Shown: one piece after another, positions 44,855 through 56,158 of the stretch
Layout of the letters: each line of letters begins with the position of its first letter
How positions within the stretch are numbered: position 1 is the first letter of the stretch
Source: Torymus aiolomorphi
Taxonomy: Eukaryota; Arthropoda; Insecta; Hymenoptera; Torymidae
Direction: 5' to 3'
Assembly (NCBI GenBank): GCA_036365515.1
Contig: CM070874.1
Location: 165,000,297 to 165,064,296 of the forward strand
DNA: 64,000 nt
Program-made: the position numbers and the translations under genes
The notes under the pieces: generated by a model
The model's input: the letters and a program-made list of their open reading frames with translations, nothing else
The model's database searches: none
What the model was told of the DNA's origin: nothing

Positions 44855-46503
44855 AGTCGCACAGAAAAATTAAAATCAATTCTTAGATATAAACATTTAG
44901 AAATTGAGCAAAAAGAACCTATTGAAAAATTCGCAGATTGTTTTCATTTAAAAGGAGATTAGTTAGGAACAACTGCGGTAATTTCACATAAAATTCCTAC
45001 AATAAATGATATACCTATATATGTTAGACCGTATAGGTTTCCTCATACTCTTAAGACAGAATTAGATAAACAATTAAAAGAGATGCTTGATAACGAGATC
45101 ATTTTGCTCTAACTATTCTTGTCCTGTATTCTTAGTTGCAAAAACGCCAGATAGCGCAGGCAAAAAAAGGTATCGGCTAGTTGTCGATTTTAGACAGTTA
45201 AACGATCGAACAATAAAAGATAGATATCCACTACCAAATATATTAGATATAATCTATCAGGTAGGAGATGCAAAATATTTTTCTGTTTTTGACTTAGCAC
45301 AGGGATTTTTCCAAATTCCCTTGGATAAAGCCGATCGTCATAAAACGGCCTTTGCTTTTTCATTCGGTTTATTTCAATTTAAAATTATGCCTATGGGTTT
45401 ATCAAACACTCCTCCTACTTTTCAACGTTTTGTTGATTTAGTTTTTGATGGTATGCAACAAAAAGAAATATTTCAATTTTTGGATAAAGCGGTTATTTAT
45501 GGTAAAACAATTGCGGAGCATAACGAAAAGTTTGAAGGATTTTTACAGAGATTACGTAAGACTAATCTTAAATTACAACCCTACAAATGCGAATTTTTAA
45601 AAACAGAAGTAATCTATTTAGGCCATGTTTTGAGCGAAGAGGGAGTAAAACCCGATCCGCGGAAATTAGAGGCAGTTCGCGAATTTCCATGGCCGCAAAA
45701 TATTAAAAATATAAGACAATTTTTGGGATTGGCAAGTATTACCGTCGTTTTATTTATAATTTTTCAGGAATAGCAAAGCCATTGAGTAATTTGTTAAAAA
45801 TGACACACCTTTTATATGGAATGATGAAACACAAAAAGTATTCAACATTTTAATACATAAATTATGTACCCAGCCTGTTCTTAAAATAGCAGATTTTTCA
45901 TTACTTTTTATATTAACTTGTGATGCCAGCGGGGTAGCGATAGGAGGAATACTTTCACAGGGAGAAATAAATAAAGACAGACCTATCGCTTATGCATCTC
46001 GAGTACTCTCTGACACCGAAAGAAAATATGATACGTATGCACGCGAAGCGGTAGCAATCGTTTATTCCGTTAATCAATTTCGATCTTAATTACTTGGGCG
46101 AAAATTCACTATCGTTACAGATCACAAACCTCTTATATGGTTTAAAAATTCTACGGATCCCACTTCGCGAGTCAGTCGATGGCGAATAAAACTAAATACA
46201 TATGTTTTTGATATTGTTTATAAAGCAGGTAAAACAAATTGCAATGCGGACACGTTGTCCCGAAATCCAGTAGATAACAATATTTTAGTAACACAGACAC
46301 GAAGCAGAACGGGGAAGGTAAATATTCGGGATTACCGAGATAAACGACCAAAAATGCCAAATAATACTAAAAATAATGTATCAAAGAATCCTTTCGAAGT
46401 TTTGCATGAAAACGAAAATGGGTCAAGTGAGATCGGTAGCGATAATAAGAGAGTAGAGAACTTTTATCCGGACTTCAATTTGGAAACGAGAATGAAATTT
46501 TAG
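44855..46503 (+). pseudogene. Gypsy-1 reverse transcriptase and RNase H
   Basis: From 44990 a frame reads IPIYVRPYRFP. After a frame change at about 45110, 45087-45773 has SPVFLVAKTPD, YRLVVDFRQLND, DLAQGFFQIPL, FKIMPMGLSNTPPTFQR and the active-site segment FQFLDKAVIYG. In that segment the second Asp of the usual YxDD is Lys. RNase H (45780-46240) has LTCDASGVAIGGIL, YDTYAREAVAIV and FTIVTDHKPLIW, with stops near 45790 and 46088. The acidic tail to 46503 leads towards integrase. It is inactive by active-site change and frame damage. Confidence 0.85.
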
Positions 46504-46712
46504 AACAATCCAATGAGGAATTAATAAATAATAAGCAAAATAATTCAATAATAAACAATAAAATGAATACCCAAATTAATGATCCTTCACTAATAACGGA
46601 CCAAATCTCTGCAAAGGAAAATATTTTAAGTAGTCCAAGAGTAAATTTTAACTGTGGCAAATTGTTTGTCGAATGTAAAGAGCAACTTTTTATGAGAAAA
46701 GATAATTATATA
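46504..46712 (+). pseudogene. Gypsy-1 linker segment before transposon A2
   Basis: A plus-strand frame (from Met 46563, ending FMRKDNY at the TA before A2) continues after the insertion, at 49170, with the frame FITTDGKPSNKG. With a single TA retained the two frames are in phase, which supports the A2 boundary. Confidence 0.7.
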
Positions 46713-47244
46713 TGGGAGCGTCCAGCAGAAACGGGCCACCGAGCGCGCGCGGTGCTTTTTTCGCGTAAAAGGCACTCTGTTTAACTCGTTCATAATCGTA
46801 TGCTGCGTCTTTGAAAAAAAAAAACAAGGACCTATATCGATAGATTTTTTCCTGCTCTTTCCAATGGTGCCATTGTTTTTATTGCGAAACACTTTCTTTC
46901 GGACGAAAACTCGAGTTGAATATTAAAAGCCATTTTTCTCAAAGTATATCATGTTTTTTTTGCAAAATAAACTACACCATTGGAAAGTACAACTCTTAAG
47001 CTTCAAAACTCTATCTTGGAGAAGTTGGAGAAATAAAGGGTTTAAAAATAACAACATGAAAAAGACAGCGCCGAGGGTCCGCGCGAGCCCCTCGCGCCCG
47101 TGCGTACGACACGTTTAAGTGCACGTTCTATTCAATTCGCTAATAATCGTGTACCAAGTCTCTGAAAAAAGAACTAAGGACATATATCGATAGATTTTTT
47201 CTGCTCTTTCCAATGGTGCTATTATTTTTATTCCGAAATGCTTC

Positions 47245-47350
47245 TGTTCGGGATTAGTACCCGAAGTGCCCGCTAGATGGCAAGCACCAAGCGCGCTACC
47301 TTCAATGAAAAACATCACTCCGCGGGCTTAAATAGAGGCCTGCATCGCCC
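47245..47350 (+). promoter_or_regulatory. Promoter segment of A2, shared with B2
   Basis: GTACCCGAAGTGCCCGCTAG, then a gap, TTCAATGAAAAACATCAC and TTAAATAGAGGCCTGC also occur in B2 on the minus strand at 55415-55505 (GTACCCTAAGTGCCCGCTAG, TTCAATGAAAAACATCACC, TATAAGTAGGGGCCTGC). Both precede the transposase gene. The TTAAATA/TATAAGTA position suggests a TATA box. Confidence 0.65.
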
Positions 47351-47399
47351 ACTAGCCTGGTGCTTTATGCACATGCCTTATTACTTTGCCCCTTTGTCT

Positions 47400-48153
47400 T
47401 ATTGCCTTAATAAAAAAAAGCTTAATAAACATTTTAAATCGTTTCTGTAATCCATTTGATGAAATAAAGCATTCATCGAAACTTAGGTTTCTTTCCGATA
47501 AACTTAGAACTTGTTATCCGCATTTAACTGATAGAGACAAAACATGCGATTCTTGTCGAATAAAATCTAATGCTCAGATTGAAGAAGAGAGTGAGATTTC
47601 AATAGAAGATTCTAAAGAAATTATTTTTAATTTGAAAAAATTGTTGAATGACCAAAATTTGACAGAAATGGAAAAGATATTACTTTTGAAATTACTTCCT
47701 AAAAACTGGAGCACTCGCAAAGTAGCTAAATTTTCGAACTTGTCTCGTCGACTTTCATCGAAATGTAAATTATTTGATAACCCAGCCCAATTAAATGACA
47801 ACAGAGGAAATAAAAAAATATCAAGTGATTTATACAAATGGGCAACAGAGTATTTCAAAAATATTGAGAGCTTTTTTTCATCAAAAGACGATTACTTAAA
47901 GGCTACAGAAAAGCTACAAAACAGGCTAGCCTCAGCTAAGACAATACCTGGAACTCAATTGTTTCATTGTATTAAATTATTAAATGATGCCAAAAAGTTA
48001 GAACTTAAAAGATTTTCAGCGTCAGAAGATTCTCAATTATATCCACCGATCAAAAAAGAAAAAGTACTTAAAACTCAAACAAAGAAAGAAGCGGATGTCG
48101 CAAAAAGGACAATTCTTATAAAATCAAAAAAATGTAAAAAAATTAGAATTTAA
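47400..48153 (+). pseudogene. Internally deleted transposase, lineage A (copy A2)
   Basis: The protein follows A1 from CDSCRIKSNAQIEEE to LLKLLPKNWSTRKVAKFS and GNKKISSD. It then jumps directly to LYKWATEYFKNIESFFSSKDDY, which in A1 lies after the GKNACDGIG block. The deletion of about 1.1 kb removes the Cys/His block and all three catalytic Asp candidates but keeps an open frame of about 250 codons. It might act as a DNA-binding repressor or be simply decayed; sequence does not tell. Confidence 0.75.
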
Positions 48154-49169
48154 AGGAAAAGGTAATATTGCTATGCCAAATTAAACAATCTATAAGGTTA
48201 TTTTAAATTTCTGTTTCACTGCTTTCAGTGCGTTCATGGATATTTTTAGGTTTAATATATTATGTTTTTCAAATTTTGTTATATAAATGAACAAAGTTCA
48301 TTGTAATATTATACTAACTGTTGCAACTAGATCCACAAAATTATGTCCACGCATTGGCATTGTAAGTTACAAAACATTTTATATTTACAAAAAAGAAAGG
48401 GCGAAATAGCACATCGCGTGTATTAATCCGCCCTTGAGCATAGCGTAAAAAGTTCGGGCAGCCGCTGTCTTTTTGATCTTGCTATTTCGAACTTTTCAGG
48501 TTTCAACTTAAAAATATAATATTTTATAGTTTAAGACATGTACTTTTGAAGAATATAATTCATTTTGAAGAAAAGACTGATATTTTATTGAAAAAATAGA
48601 GTTTAAACATTCAAATGGAATTTTCAACTAGAAGGAAGCATTTCGGAATAAAAATAATAGCACCATTGGAAAGAGCAGGAAAAAATCTATCGATATATGT
48701 GCTTAGTTCTTTTTTCAGAGACTTGGTACACGATTATTAGCGAATTGAATAGAGCGTGCACTTAAACGTGCCGTACGCACGGGCGCGAGGGGCTTGCGCG
48801 GACCCTCGGCGCTGTCTTTTTCATGTTGTTACTTTTAAACCCTTTATTTCTCCAACTTCTCCAAGATAGGATTTTGAAGCTTAAGAGTTGTGCTTTCCAA
48901 TGGTGTAGTTTATTTTGGAAAAAGACATGATATACTTTGAGAAAAATGGCTTTCAATATTCAACTCGAGTTTTCATCCGGAAGAACGCGTTTCGTAATAA
49001 AAACGATGGCGCAATTGGAAAGAGCAGAAAAAAATCTATCGATATGGGTCCTTGGTTTCTTTTTTTTCAAAGACGCAGCATACGATTATGAGCGAGTTAA
49101 ACAGAGCGCCGTTTACGCGAAAAAAGGCACCGCGCGCGCTTGGTGGCCCGTTTCTGCTGGACGCTCCCA

Positions 49170-50593
49170 TATATTTCATTACCACAGATGGTAAACCGTC
49201 GAATAAGGGCTCATTACAATTATCAGAAAGAGAGGAACTACCACGTTTTTCACATTTAAACCCTGGAGAAATTAAAATTACAAATAAAACTCATAAATTA
49301 CATTTTGCACTTGTTATTCGAGGGCAAATACCTATAAGTTCAATGGAAGTTTTGAATAATATGTCATTAAAAGTTCTGAAGTCAATAATAATTAAAGAAA
49401 GTTTATGCTCTATTAGCATTGCTAAGAGTGAGAGTATTGAAAGTGTTCCATCGAAAAAAATTATTATCAAAATAAGAAACATTTTAAAGGGGTTATCTTT
49501 GAAAATTATTATATGCAATGGATTAATAAAATACGTTCAAGAGAAAGTCTGCGGGAAAATAATTAAGGAAATGCATGATTCAGCTGTTGGAGGGTACAAA
49601 GGGGTAAACAAAAGTTATAGAAGAATCAAACAAAAATATTTTTATGAAAACATTAAAGATGATGTTCAAAATTATATTAGAAAATGTTTAAAGTGTCAAT
49701 TAAAGAAACTTGTAAGAGTGAAAACTAAGCAACCTATGATTATCACAGATACGCCCATGGCGCCGCTTGAAAAAGTTAGTCTTGATATAGTGGGACCTTT
49801 CCCAGTGTCGAAAATGGTCAAAATAATATTTTAACCATTCATTGTAATTTTTCGAAATATTGTTTAGCAATTCCTTTAAGAGACGCAACCGCTGATTCTG
49901 TAGCTGACGCATTTATAAAAAAATTTATTTGCATTTTTGGTTCTCCAGTAACGATATTAACAGATCAGGGATCAAAGTTTATGAGTAGTTTAATAAGAAG
50001 AGTTGCAAAGAAATTCCATATTAAGCGAACTAAAACTACGGCATATCATCTGCAATCAAATGGATCGCTCGAAAGATCGCATCACTCGCTAACGGAATAC
50101 ATGAAAATATTTATCGAAAGCAATGACACTTGGGACGAATGTTTCGAATTAGCAACTTGATGTTATAACACAGTAGTACACGAAGAGCATAAGTTTACGC
50201 CTTATGAATTAATATTTGGTAGACTAGCACGATTACCTTCAAGTGAACTACTTGAGCCTGAAGATCAACCATTAACATATTACGATTATATTACTAAATT
50301 AAATAAACCATTATATAACATTCAAAATATTGCGAGAAAAAAACTAGTGGAGGCGAAATATAAGTCTAAACATTATTATGATAACAAAATTAATTTTAAA
50401 GTATTTAAGATAGGTGATAGTGTTTTATTACTAAAAGGGGCCAAACCTTATAAATTAGCGAATCAATACGAAGGTCCGTATAAAATTATAGAAATAATTA
50501 ATGATAAAGGCAACGTAAAAATAAAAATGAATAATAATAAAACGAAGATAGTGCATGTTAATCGTTTAAGAATATCTTATATAGATCAAGAAA
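49170..50593 (+). pseudogene. Gypsy-1 integrase
   Basis: 49188-49834 has the pre-integrase segment, an H2C2 zinc region (MHDSAVGGYKGVNKSYRRIK to CLKCQLKK) and LEKVSLDIVGPFPVSK with the first Asp. After a frame change at about 49825, LTDQGSKFMSS carries the second Asp (about 49965) and HLQSNGSLERSHHSLTEY the Glu (about 50070). A stop lies at 50158. 50347-50593 has the GPY/F module QYEGPYKIIEIINDKGNV and ends at the TTAA MITE. Confidence 0.85.
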
Positions 50594-50597
50594 TTAA

Positions 50598-51326
50598 GGG
50601 GGGGGGTATGGTTAATTCGTAAAAAATGGGTCATTTTTAATGATTTTTATATTCGCTCCAGTAAATGAAAATTTATTTTAATAAAAAGTACACGATTCAG
50701 TAACTATTGTACAATATTCTTTGAAATTTTCATTGAAAAATATTAAAAGTTAAGCAGTTGGCAGCAATTCTGCGGAGGTGCCTTGACAAAATGTTGTTTT
50801 GCGGTGGACAGCATATCTCTGCACTGGATCGTCTGAAATTAAAAATTGAAACAGATATCGGTAGATAAGCACATTCTTGAGGTAACAACGAGAGCTTTTT
50901 TTTTTTTAATTATTAACAATTTTACAGTAACAAATTTCAATTTTTTTAGCAAAAATCGGTGTTTTTATGTCAAAGTTTCGTTTTTATGTCACCAAAAATT
51001 GAAAAATCGAAAAAAAAAAATCCCTCTCGTTGTTACCTCGAGAATGTGCTTATCTAACGATATCTGTTTCAATTTTTAATTTCAAATGATCCAGTGCTGA
51101 GATATGCTGTCCACCGCAAAACAACATTTTGTCAAGGCACCTTTGCAGAATTGCTGCCAACGGCTTAATTTTTAATATTTTTCAATGAAAATTTCACAGA
51201 ATATTGTACAATAGTTACTGAATCATATACTTTTTATTAAAATAAATTTTCATTTACTGGAGCGAATATAAATATGATTAAAAATGACCCATTTTTTACG
51301 AATTAACTATACCCCCCCCCCCCCCC
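50598..51326. mobile_element. TTAA-flanked palindromic MITE with G-tract ends
   Basis: Arms of roughly 300 bp run inwards from GGGGGGGGTATGGTTAATTCG (left) and its inverted copy with 15 C (right). TTAA lies at 50594-50597 and 51327-51330. A TTAA duplication is characteristic of piggyBac and Kolobok elements. Internal arm blocks include GAAACAGATATCG, GTGGACAGCATATCTC and TTGTACAATATTC. No coding capacity. It inserted at the very end of the Gypsy-1 integrase frame. Confidence 0.85.
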
Positions 51327-51376
51327 TTAAGAAAAGAAAGGAGACAAACAACAAAAACATTTATCTGCTTATATAT

Positions 51377-51905
51377 CGACGGTGAGAGGAAGAAGAACGT
51401 ATCTCGGCGCACGGATGAAGAACGACGTATCTCGGCGCGCGGACGAAGAACGACGTATCTCGGCGCGAGGGCGAAGAACGACGTACCTCGGCGCGAGGAT
51501 GAAGAACGACGTATCTCGGCGCGCGGATGAAGAACGACGTATCTCGGCGCGCGGATGAAGAACGACGTATCTCGCCGCGAAAATGAAGAACGACGTATCT
51601 CGCCGCGAAAATGAAGATATATACTAGCCGTGTACTGGCCGTAAAAGCGCCGAGATACGTCGTTCTTCAACCGCGCACCGAGATACGTCGTTTTTCATTT
51701 TCGCGGCGAGATACGTCGTTCTTCAACTGCGCGCTGGGATACATCGTTCTTCATCCGCGCGCCGAGATACGTCGTTCTTCGTCCGCGCACCGAGATACGT
51801 CGTTCTTCATCCTCGCCCCGAGATACGTCGTTCTTCGTCCGCGCGCCGAGATACGTCGTTCTTTACCCGCGCGCTGAGATACGTTCTTCTTACTCTCAGC
51901 CGTCG
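51377..51905. repeat. Foldback array of 28-bp units
   Basis: About eight direct units (AACGACGTATCTCGGCGCGCG and ATGAAG, 28 bp) fill 51384-51616, and nine inverted units fill 51640-51895, around a short centre near 51625. The outer ends CGACGGTGAGAG and CTCTCAGCCGTCG are inverted too, and TATATAT/ATATAT flanks both sides. Because 28 is not a multiple of three, ORFs run through with an 84-base super-period; they are not genes. It may be a MITE that targets TA runs. Confidence 0.85.
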
Positions 51906-52439
51906 ATATATGGCCCATTCTAAATGGATTCAACGAGCAAAAAAAATTAAAGTCTTTGATTTTTTTTAAACTCTGAGGTCATATTCTACATTAAATTTCA
52001 TTAGAGCCGTGTCTTTTCTTTTTGTCGAAAAATAATTTTGGAGCGCTGTAGCGCGATATCAAAAATTACATTGTGAAAGCGTTATTTTGAAAATGAAAAT
52101 TCGCATTTTTTTCAAATGGCCGTAGTTTTGTCCCAAGTTATCGTATCGGGACGTTCTTTTTTTGAAATTGTGCGGAATTCTACCAGCTTTCATGTGATTT
52201 TTTCAGATTTTAAATAACTTGAATAGTTTTTCAGATAAATTGAAAAAACTGAAAAAATTGAGTTTTTTCAAAATTGAATTTCTCAAAAACACCACCTTTT
52301 TTTCGTGAAAATTGGATATGTTTTTCATGGCCAAATAAGCTAGCTTTCTACCAAACGGCAGCGTGCCATCTTTCTTCGTTCGGAAGATACACCCTCACAA
52401 AGGTAAATGCGATTTCTACACGATTAAGCCTTATATCCG

Positions 52440-52980
52440 TTATGTATAAGCTCGTAATGTAATGTTTTAGATAACATTAAACATAAATAATAGTATATTA
52501 TGCACCAAGGGAATAAGGTGAGCTGTGTGCTCTCTGCGTGAGTTGTCCGAGCGAAGCAAGGGCGACAAACGCGCAGTTTCGCACAGCCTACTATATTCAC
52601 GAGTGCAATATACATTTTTTTTAACACAACTATCGTAATATTCATTCTCATTTTTCGCCGAAGAGTGGAAAAAGGCCTTTTATTTATTCCCTAATCTCAC
52701 TCTCATTTCCAGCGCAACGCACATTTTGTACCCGAGCCGAAGGCGAGCGTACATGTGCGTGGCGTTGGGAACTAGAGTGGGGGTAGGGAATTAATGTAGC
52801 ACTTTCTTTCGAACTCGGCGAGAATGAAGTACTAACTTTACGATGTGGTGTGTTAAAAGTTATTTTTAAAGTAGTGTCACATAAGTAGAAATAAGTAGAA
52901 GAGTCGGTATAAATCAACGTCCAATATAAATAGAAGTAAAAAAAGTACATTTATGTATTTGATATATTACACTTTTAAAT
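52440..52980. other. B2 subterminal region with two CGAAG-centred palindromes
   Basis: 52521-52588 has partial stems (TTGTC/GACAA, GCTGTG/CACAGC) around GAGCGAAGCAAG. 52709-52770 has stems (AACGCACAT/ATGTGCGT, GTAC/GTAC) around GAGCCGAAGGCGAG. No ORF of interest. Confidence 0.6.
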
Positions 52981-53029
52981 TCGGTATAATAGTTAGTAAT
53001 AATATAAGACAGTCTATCATATATATTGA

Positions 53030-55090
53030 TCAACATTGAACAGTGAGCCATTCGTGGGTGTTTGTTTTTCTCATTCGCCTTTCGACATTCACAATTTCTG
53101 CATCATCAGTCTCTCGGATAACTTGCCAAATATGACTATCGCGAATGCCATTAATCGATCGAACTTTTTCCCATTCCTCGGTCTTTTGAGTGCGAAAATT
53201 TTGCAATTCTTCGGTTTTCAAAAGTACAATTCTTATTTTGCTGGTATACTCACTGACATATTTTACAAAATCGTCAGCATTTTTAATACGTTCGCTGGGT
53301 GGTGCAGACAAGTTATGAGTTGTAGCAAAATGTTTTAATAAGCCACCGATACCATCGCACGCACCTTTTCCATGCCCAGTTGCAGAAAAAATCCATTTCG
53401 CTTTATGGAATTTTTTTCCCAACTCATAAAATTGAATCTGTTCTTGAAATGACTGGCAGCACCATCAGATATTATGGTAATATCATTTTTTCCATCTGCA
53501 GTTAGTTTCATGCACTCATCTGTTATCAATTTCATAGCTGCAAAAGCGAACGCTGAATCGTGTTTTCTATCGTCACTCACTATGCCAAAACTCGTAGTAA
53601 TCTTTCCGACATAACACACCGATGTAAAAATAGAAATTTGTGTATTAGTCCAGTGATACCGCTGAATGGCATCTTGCTGAATGATGGCCCAATTTTCTGC
53701 AAAATCTCCGTGTAGAATTAAACGATTTTTACTCGAAAGTCCATCTTCTTTTTCTGATTTGATTTCATATTGCTGGAGCTCTTTCATTCGTCTATGTTTG
53801 CTCATTGTATTTGCGCAACTGTTCAGCTCTTTGAGATAAACATCTAATGTGCAAGTTTTCTTTACAAGATCATTTTTTTCCCAAATTGCAAAAGTTATTT
53901 CATCAAATAGTAAATCTTCTTCCAAATGAAAATTTTCTTTGGTTATCGTTTTATCTTTGCAAATTTTACACTCTCGAAGAATACACGAATCATTTTCTAT
54001 AGAGCAAACAATCATGGATAAGATCTCTTGTTTAAGTGTAAGAAACTCGGATTTACTCTTTTTTAACACAATTTTTAGAGCTGTTACGATAAGGTCGAAA
54101 TTGGCGCAATAGACACATAAACAGGAATTGTTTAAAGGTTGAATTAATACCCATTTTGGTCGCAATTGATAAATCTTGGATATTGAAATAGTAACTTCTG
54201 GATATTGTTTCATAATTAGATCGCAAATTTCCTTGATGCTCCGAGTTAGAAGACGTTTGATTTTTTTTCTATAACTCCATTGATTTTAACATTCATCACA
54301 TCATTTTTGTTAGGACTTTATCGGGAACAGTCCAAATCGTTGTCTAGATAGATAGTATCTTTCAACTAACTCAACAACTCGAGTCTTCACAGGATTTCCA
54401 GAATATGGATCGGGCTTTTCGTATAAACCTTTACTTTTTACGAGCTTTTGTGAAGCTCTGATCATATAATCTGTGGTTCCTCTTATATGCAATAAAATAT
54501 AATTACTTGAGAGACTTGAAGGTACTACAGACATCAATCGTACTTTTTCTATGAAAGTTAGATTTTCATTTTCTAACACCAAACTTAAGTTTTCATTCCA
54601 TTCGTCGCATATCTTGCATTCATTAAACTCTAATTTCTGCCTCGAGACGTTATACAGTTTCCTAATTTTGCAATCAGTTTCTTCATAAAAAGTATCTAGT
54701 AATTGCTTGTGCTTGCGATTAACGTAATTTGGCAATGCTGTCGCGTCAACATTTGACGGAAGCTTGAATGGCGATAGAGACAATTTATTCTTAGTGAGTA
54801 TTTCATTTACTTCTTCATACATCTCAACACTGTAAATTGAGGTCTGAGAATCTGCCGGCATCGTAATTTGAGATTCAGGCGTTTGATTAGATGATGTAGA
54901 TTCCGTTAGCGTTGACTCTCCTGCTTCTTTAAAAATTTATTCAGATATTTTCTTGAGTTTTTCATGGCAAATTCCACAGACTTTGGTATATTGCGTTATA
55001 TCTTTGTTTTTATACTGGTTAGACATCAATAATCCATTTGCTACATCGCCAAGTAATTGAAATGGCCGCTTACTAGTTTAGTTCTCTTAG
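53030..55090 (-). pseudogene. Transposase-like protein, lineage B, nearly full length
   Basis: In order on the minus strand: KVCGICHEKLK (about 54970), an open segment 54310-54861, then 53335-54213 with KIYQLRPKWVLIQPL, the Cys block CLCVYCANFD, HGDFAENWAIIQQDA and ISDGAASHFKNRFNF, and finally 53030-53422 with WIFSATGHGKGACDGIGGLLKH and KNADDFVKYV. The Asp in GDFAEN, SDGAA and ACDG are shared with A1 and are my DDD candidates. Frame breaks near 54880, 54260 and 53400 inactivate it. I do not know a superfamily name for this protein; the B1 remnant is the closest relative here. Confidence 0.75.
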
Positions 55091-55414
55091 AACTAAACTT
55101 AGCCTTTTGCATGTTTGTTGATATGTATCCGTATATGATTGAACGTATACGAAAAGTTATATAGTCAGGGTTTATCAGCGAGAAAAAATAAATTGGAGTG
55201 ACTCTTAATTATAGAGACTCTGCACCAACCCACTCGCAAGTAAAGTTGATGCAAAATATGTTGTAAACGTAAAGTACGTTCGAGCAAATAAATAAAGCAA
55301 TAACCAAGGTATAGGCAATAAGTAAGTAGTGCAAAAATAACGATTGGCGATTAGGCAAATAGGCAAAATAATATTAGGCAAAATAATGTGGTAATAACGG
55401 GTAGATCGAGTGAG

Positions 55415-55505
55415 TGCCGCAGGCCCCTACTTATACACTCGGGGTGATGTTTTTCATTGAATGTGGCGCGTTTGTGCTCGCCATCTAGCGGGCACTTAGG
55501 GTACT
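55415..55505 (-). promoter_or_regulatory. Promoter segment of B2, shared with A2
   Basis: The minus strand reads GTACCCTAAGTGCCCGCTAG, TTCAATGAAAAACATCACC, then TATAAGTAGGGGCCTGC, the partner of 47245-47350. It lies about 330 bp upstream of the first recognisable coding block. Confidence 0.65.
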
Positions 55506-56158
55506 ACAATCGTGTATATACTACAATCATCCGCGTATTCTGTACTCTTAATCTCTCACACACAAATGCCAGATTTAACTTTAGAACTTCCAGCCAGCCC
55601 CTGTGTAAAATGTGTCGCTGCACATAAGGCATATGAGGCTTAAACGTGTAGAAATCGCAATTATCTTTGTGAGGGTGTATCTTCCGAACGAAGAAAGATG
55701 GCACGCTGCCGTTTGGTAGAAAGCTAGCTTATTTGGCCATGAAAAACATATCCAAATTTCACGACAAAAAGGTGGTGTTTTGAGAAATTCAATTTTGAAA
55801 AAAAAGCACTTTTTCAGTTTTTTCAATTTATCTGAAAAACTATTCAAGTTATTTAAAATCTGAAAAAATCACATGAAAGCTGGTAAAATTCCGCACAATT
55901 TAAAAAAAAAAAAAAACGTCCCGGTACGATAACTTGGGCCAAAACTACGGCCATTTGAAAAAAATGCGAATTTTCATTTTCAAAATAACGCTTTCACAAT
56001 GTAATTTTTGATATCGCGCTACAGGGCTCCAAAATTATTTTTCGACAAAAAGAAAAAACACGGGTCTAATGAAATTTAATGTAGAATATGACCTCAGAGT
56101 TTTAAAAAATCAGACTTTAATTTTTTTTGCTCGAAGAATCCATTTAGAATGGGTCATA

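Larger units (their letters stand above)
46713..49169 (+). mobile_element. Long-TIR DNA transposon, lineage A, internally deleted (copy A2)
   Basis: TGGGAGCGTCCAGCAGAAAC and its inverted copy end the element, with TA outside each end (46711-46712 and 49170-49171). TIR blocks such as CTTTCCAATGGTG, TATATCGATAGATTTTTTC and ACATGATATACTTTG recur. Each side holds two subterminal copies (46713-47000 and 47060-47250 left; 48480-48780 and 48780-49169 right). The gene in between lacks the catalytic core, so this copy needs a transposase from elsewhere. Confidence 0.85.
51911..56156 (-). mobile_element. Long-TIR DNA transposon, lineage B (copy B2)
   Basis: TGGCCCATTCTAAATGGATTC at the left and its inverted copy ending at 56156 (one difference, TGACCC) bound TIRs of about 525 bp (51911-52435 and 55627-56156). 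TA lies outside on both sides. Internal TIR blocks such as GAGGTCATATTCTACATTAAA and GATATCGCGCTACAG match in reverse. The transposase-like gene is on the minus strand, 53030-55090. The right flank continues with Gypsy-1 sequence; the left end touches the 28-bp foldback array. Confidence 0.85.

Noticed and set aside
51296..51933. Three ORFs of repeated Arg/Ser/Pro peptides
   Set aside because: They result from the 28-bp units, which are open in all frames; the same holds on both strands.
46713..56156. Lineages A and B as ordinary Tc1/mariner elements
   Set aside because: The TA flanks fit, but the proteins lack the Tc1/mariner DDE motifs, and the TIRs are much longer than usual; the GKGACDGIG signature points elsewhere.
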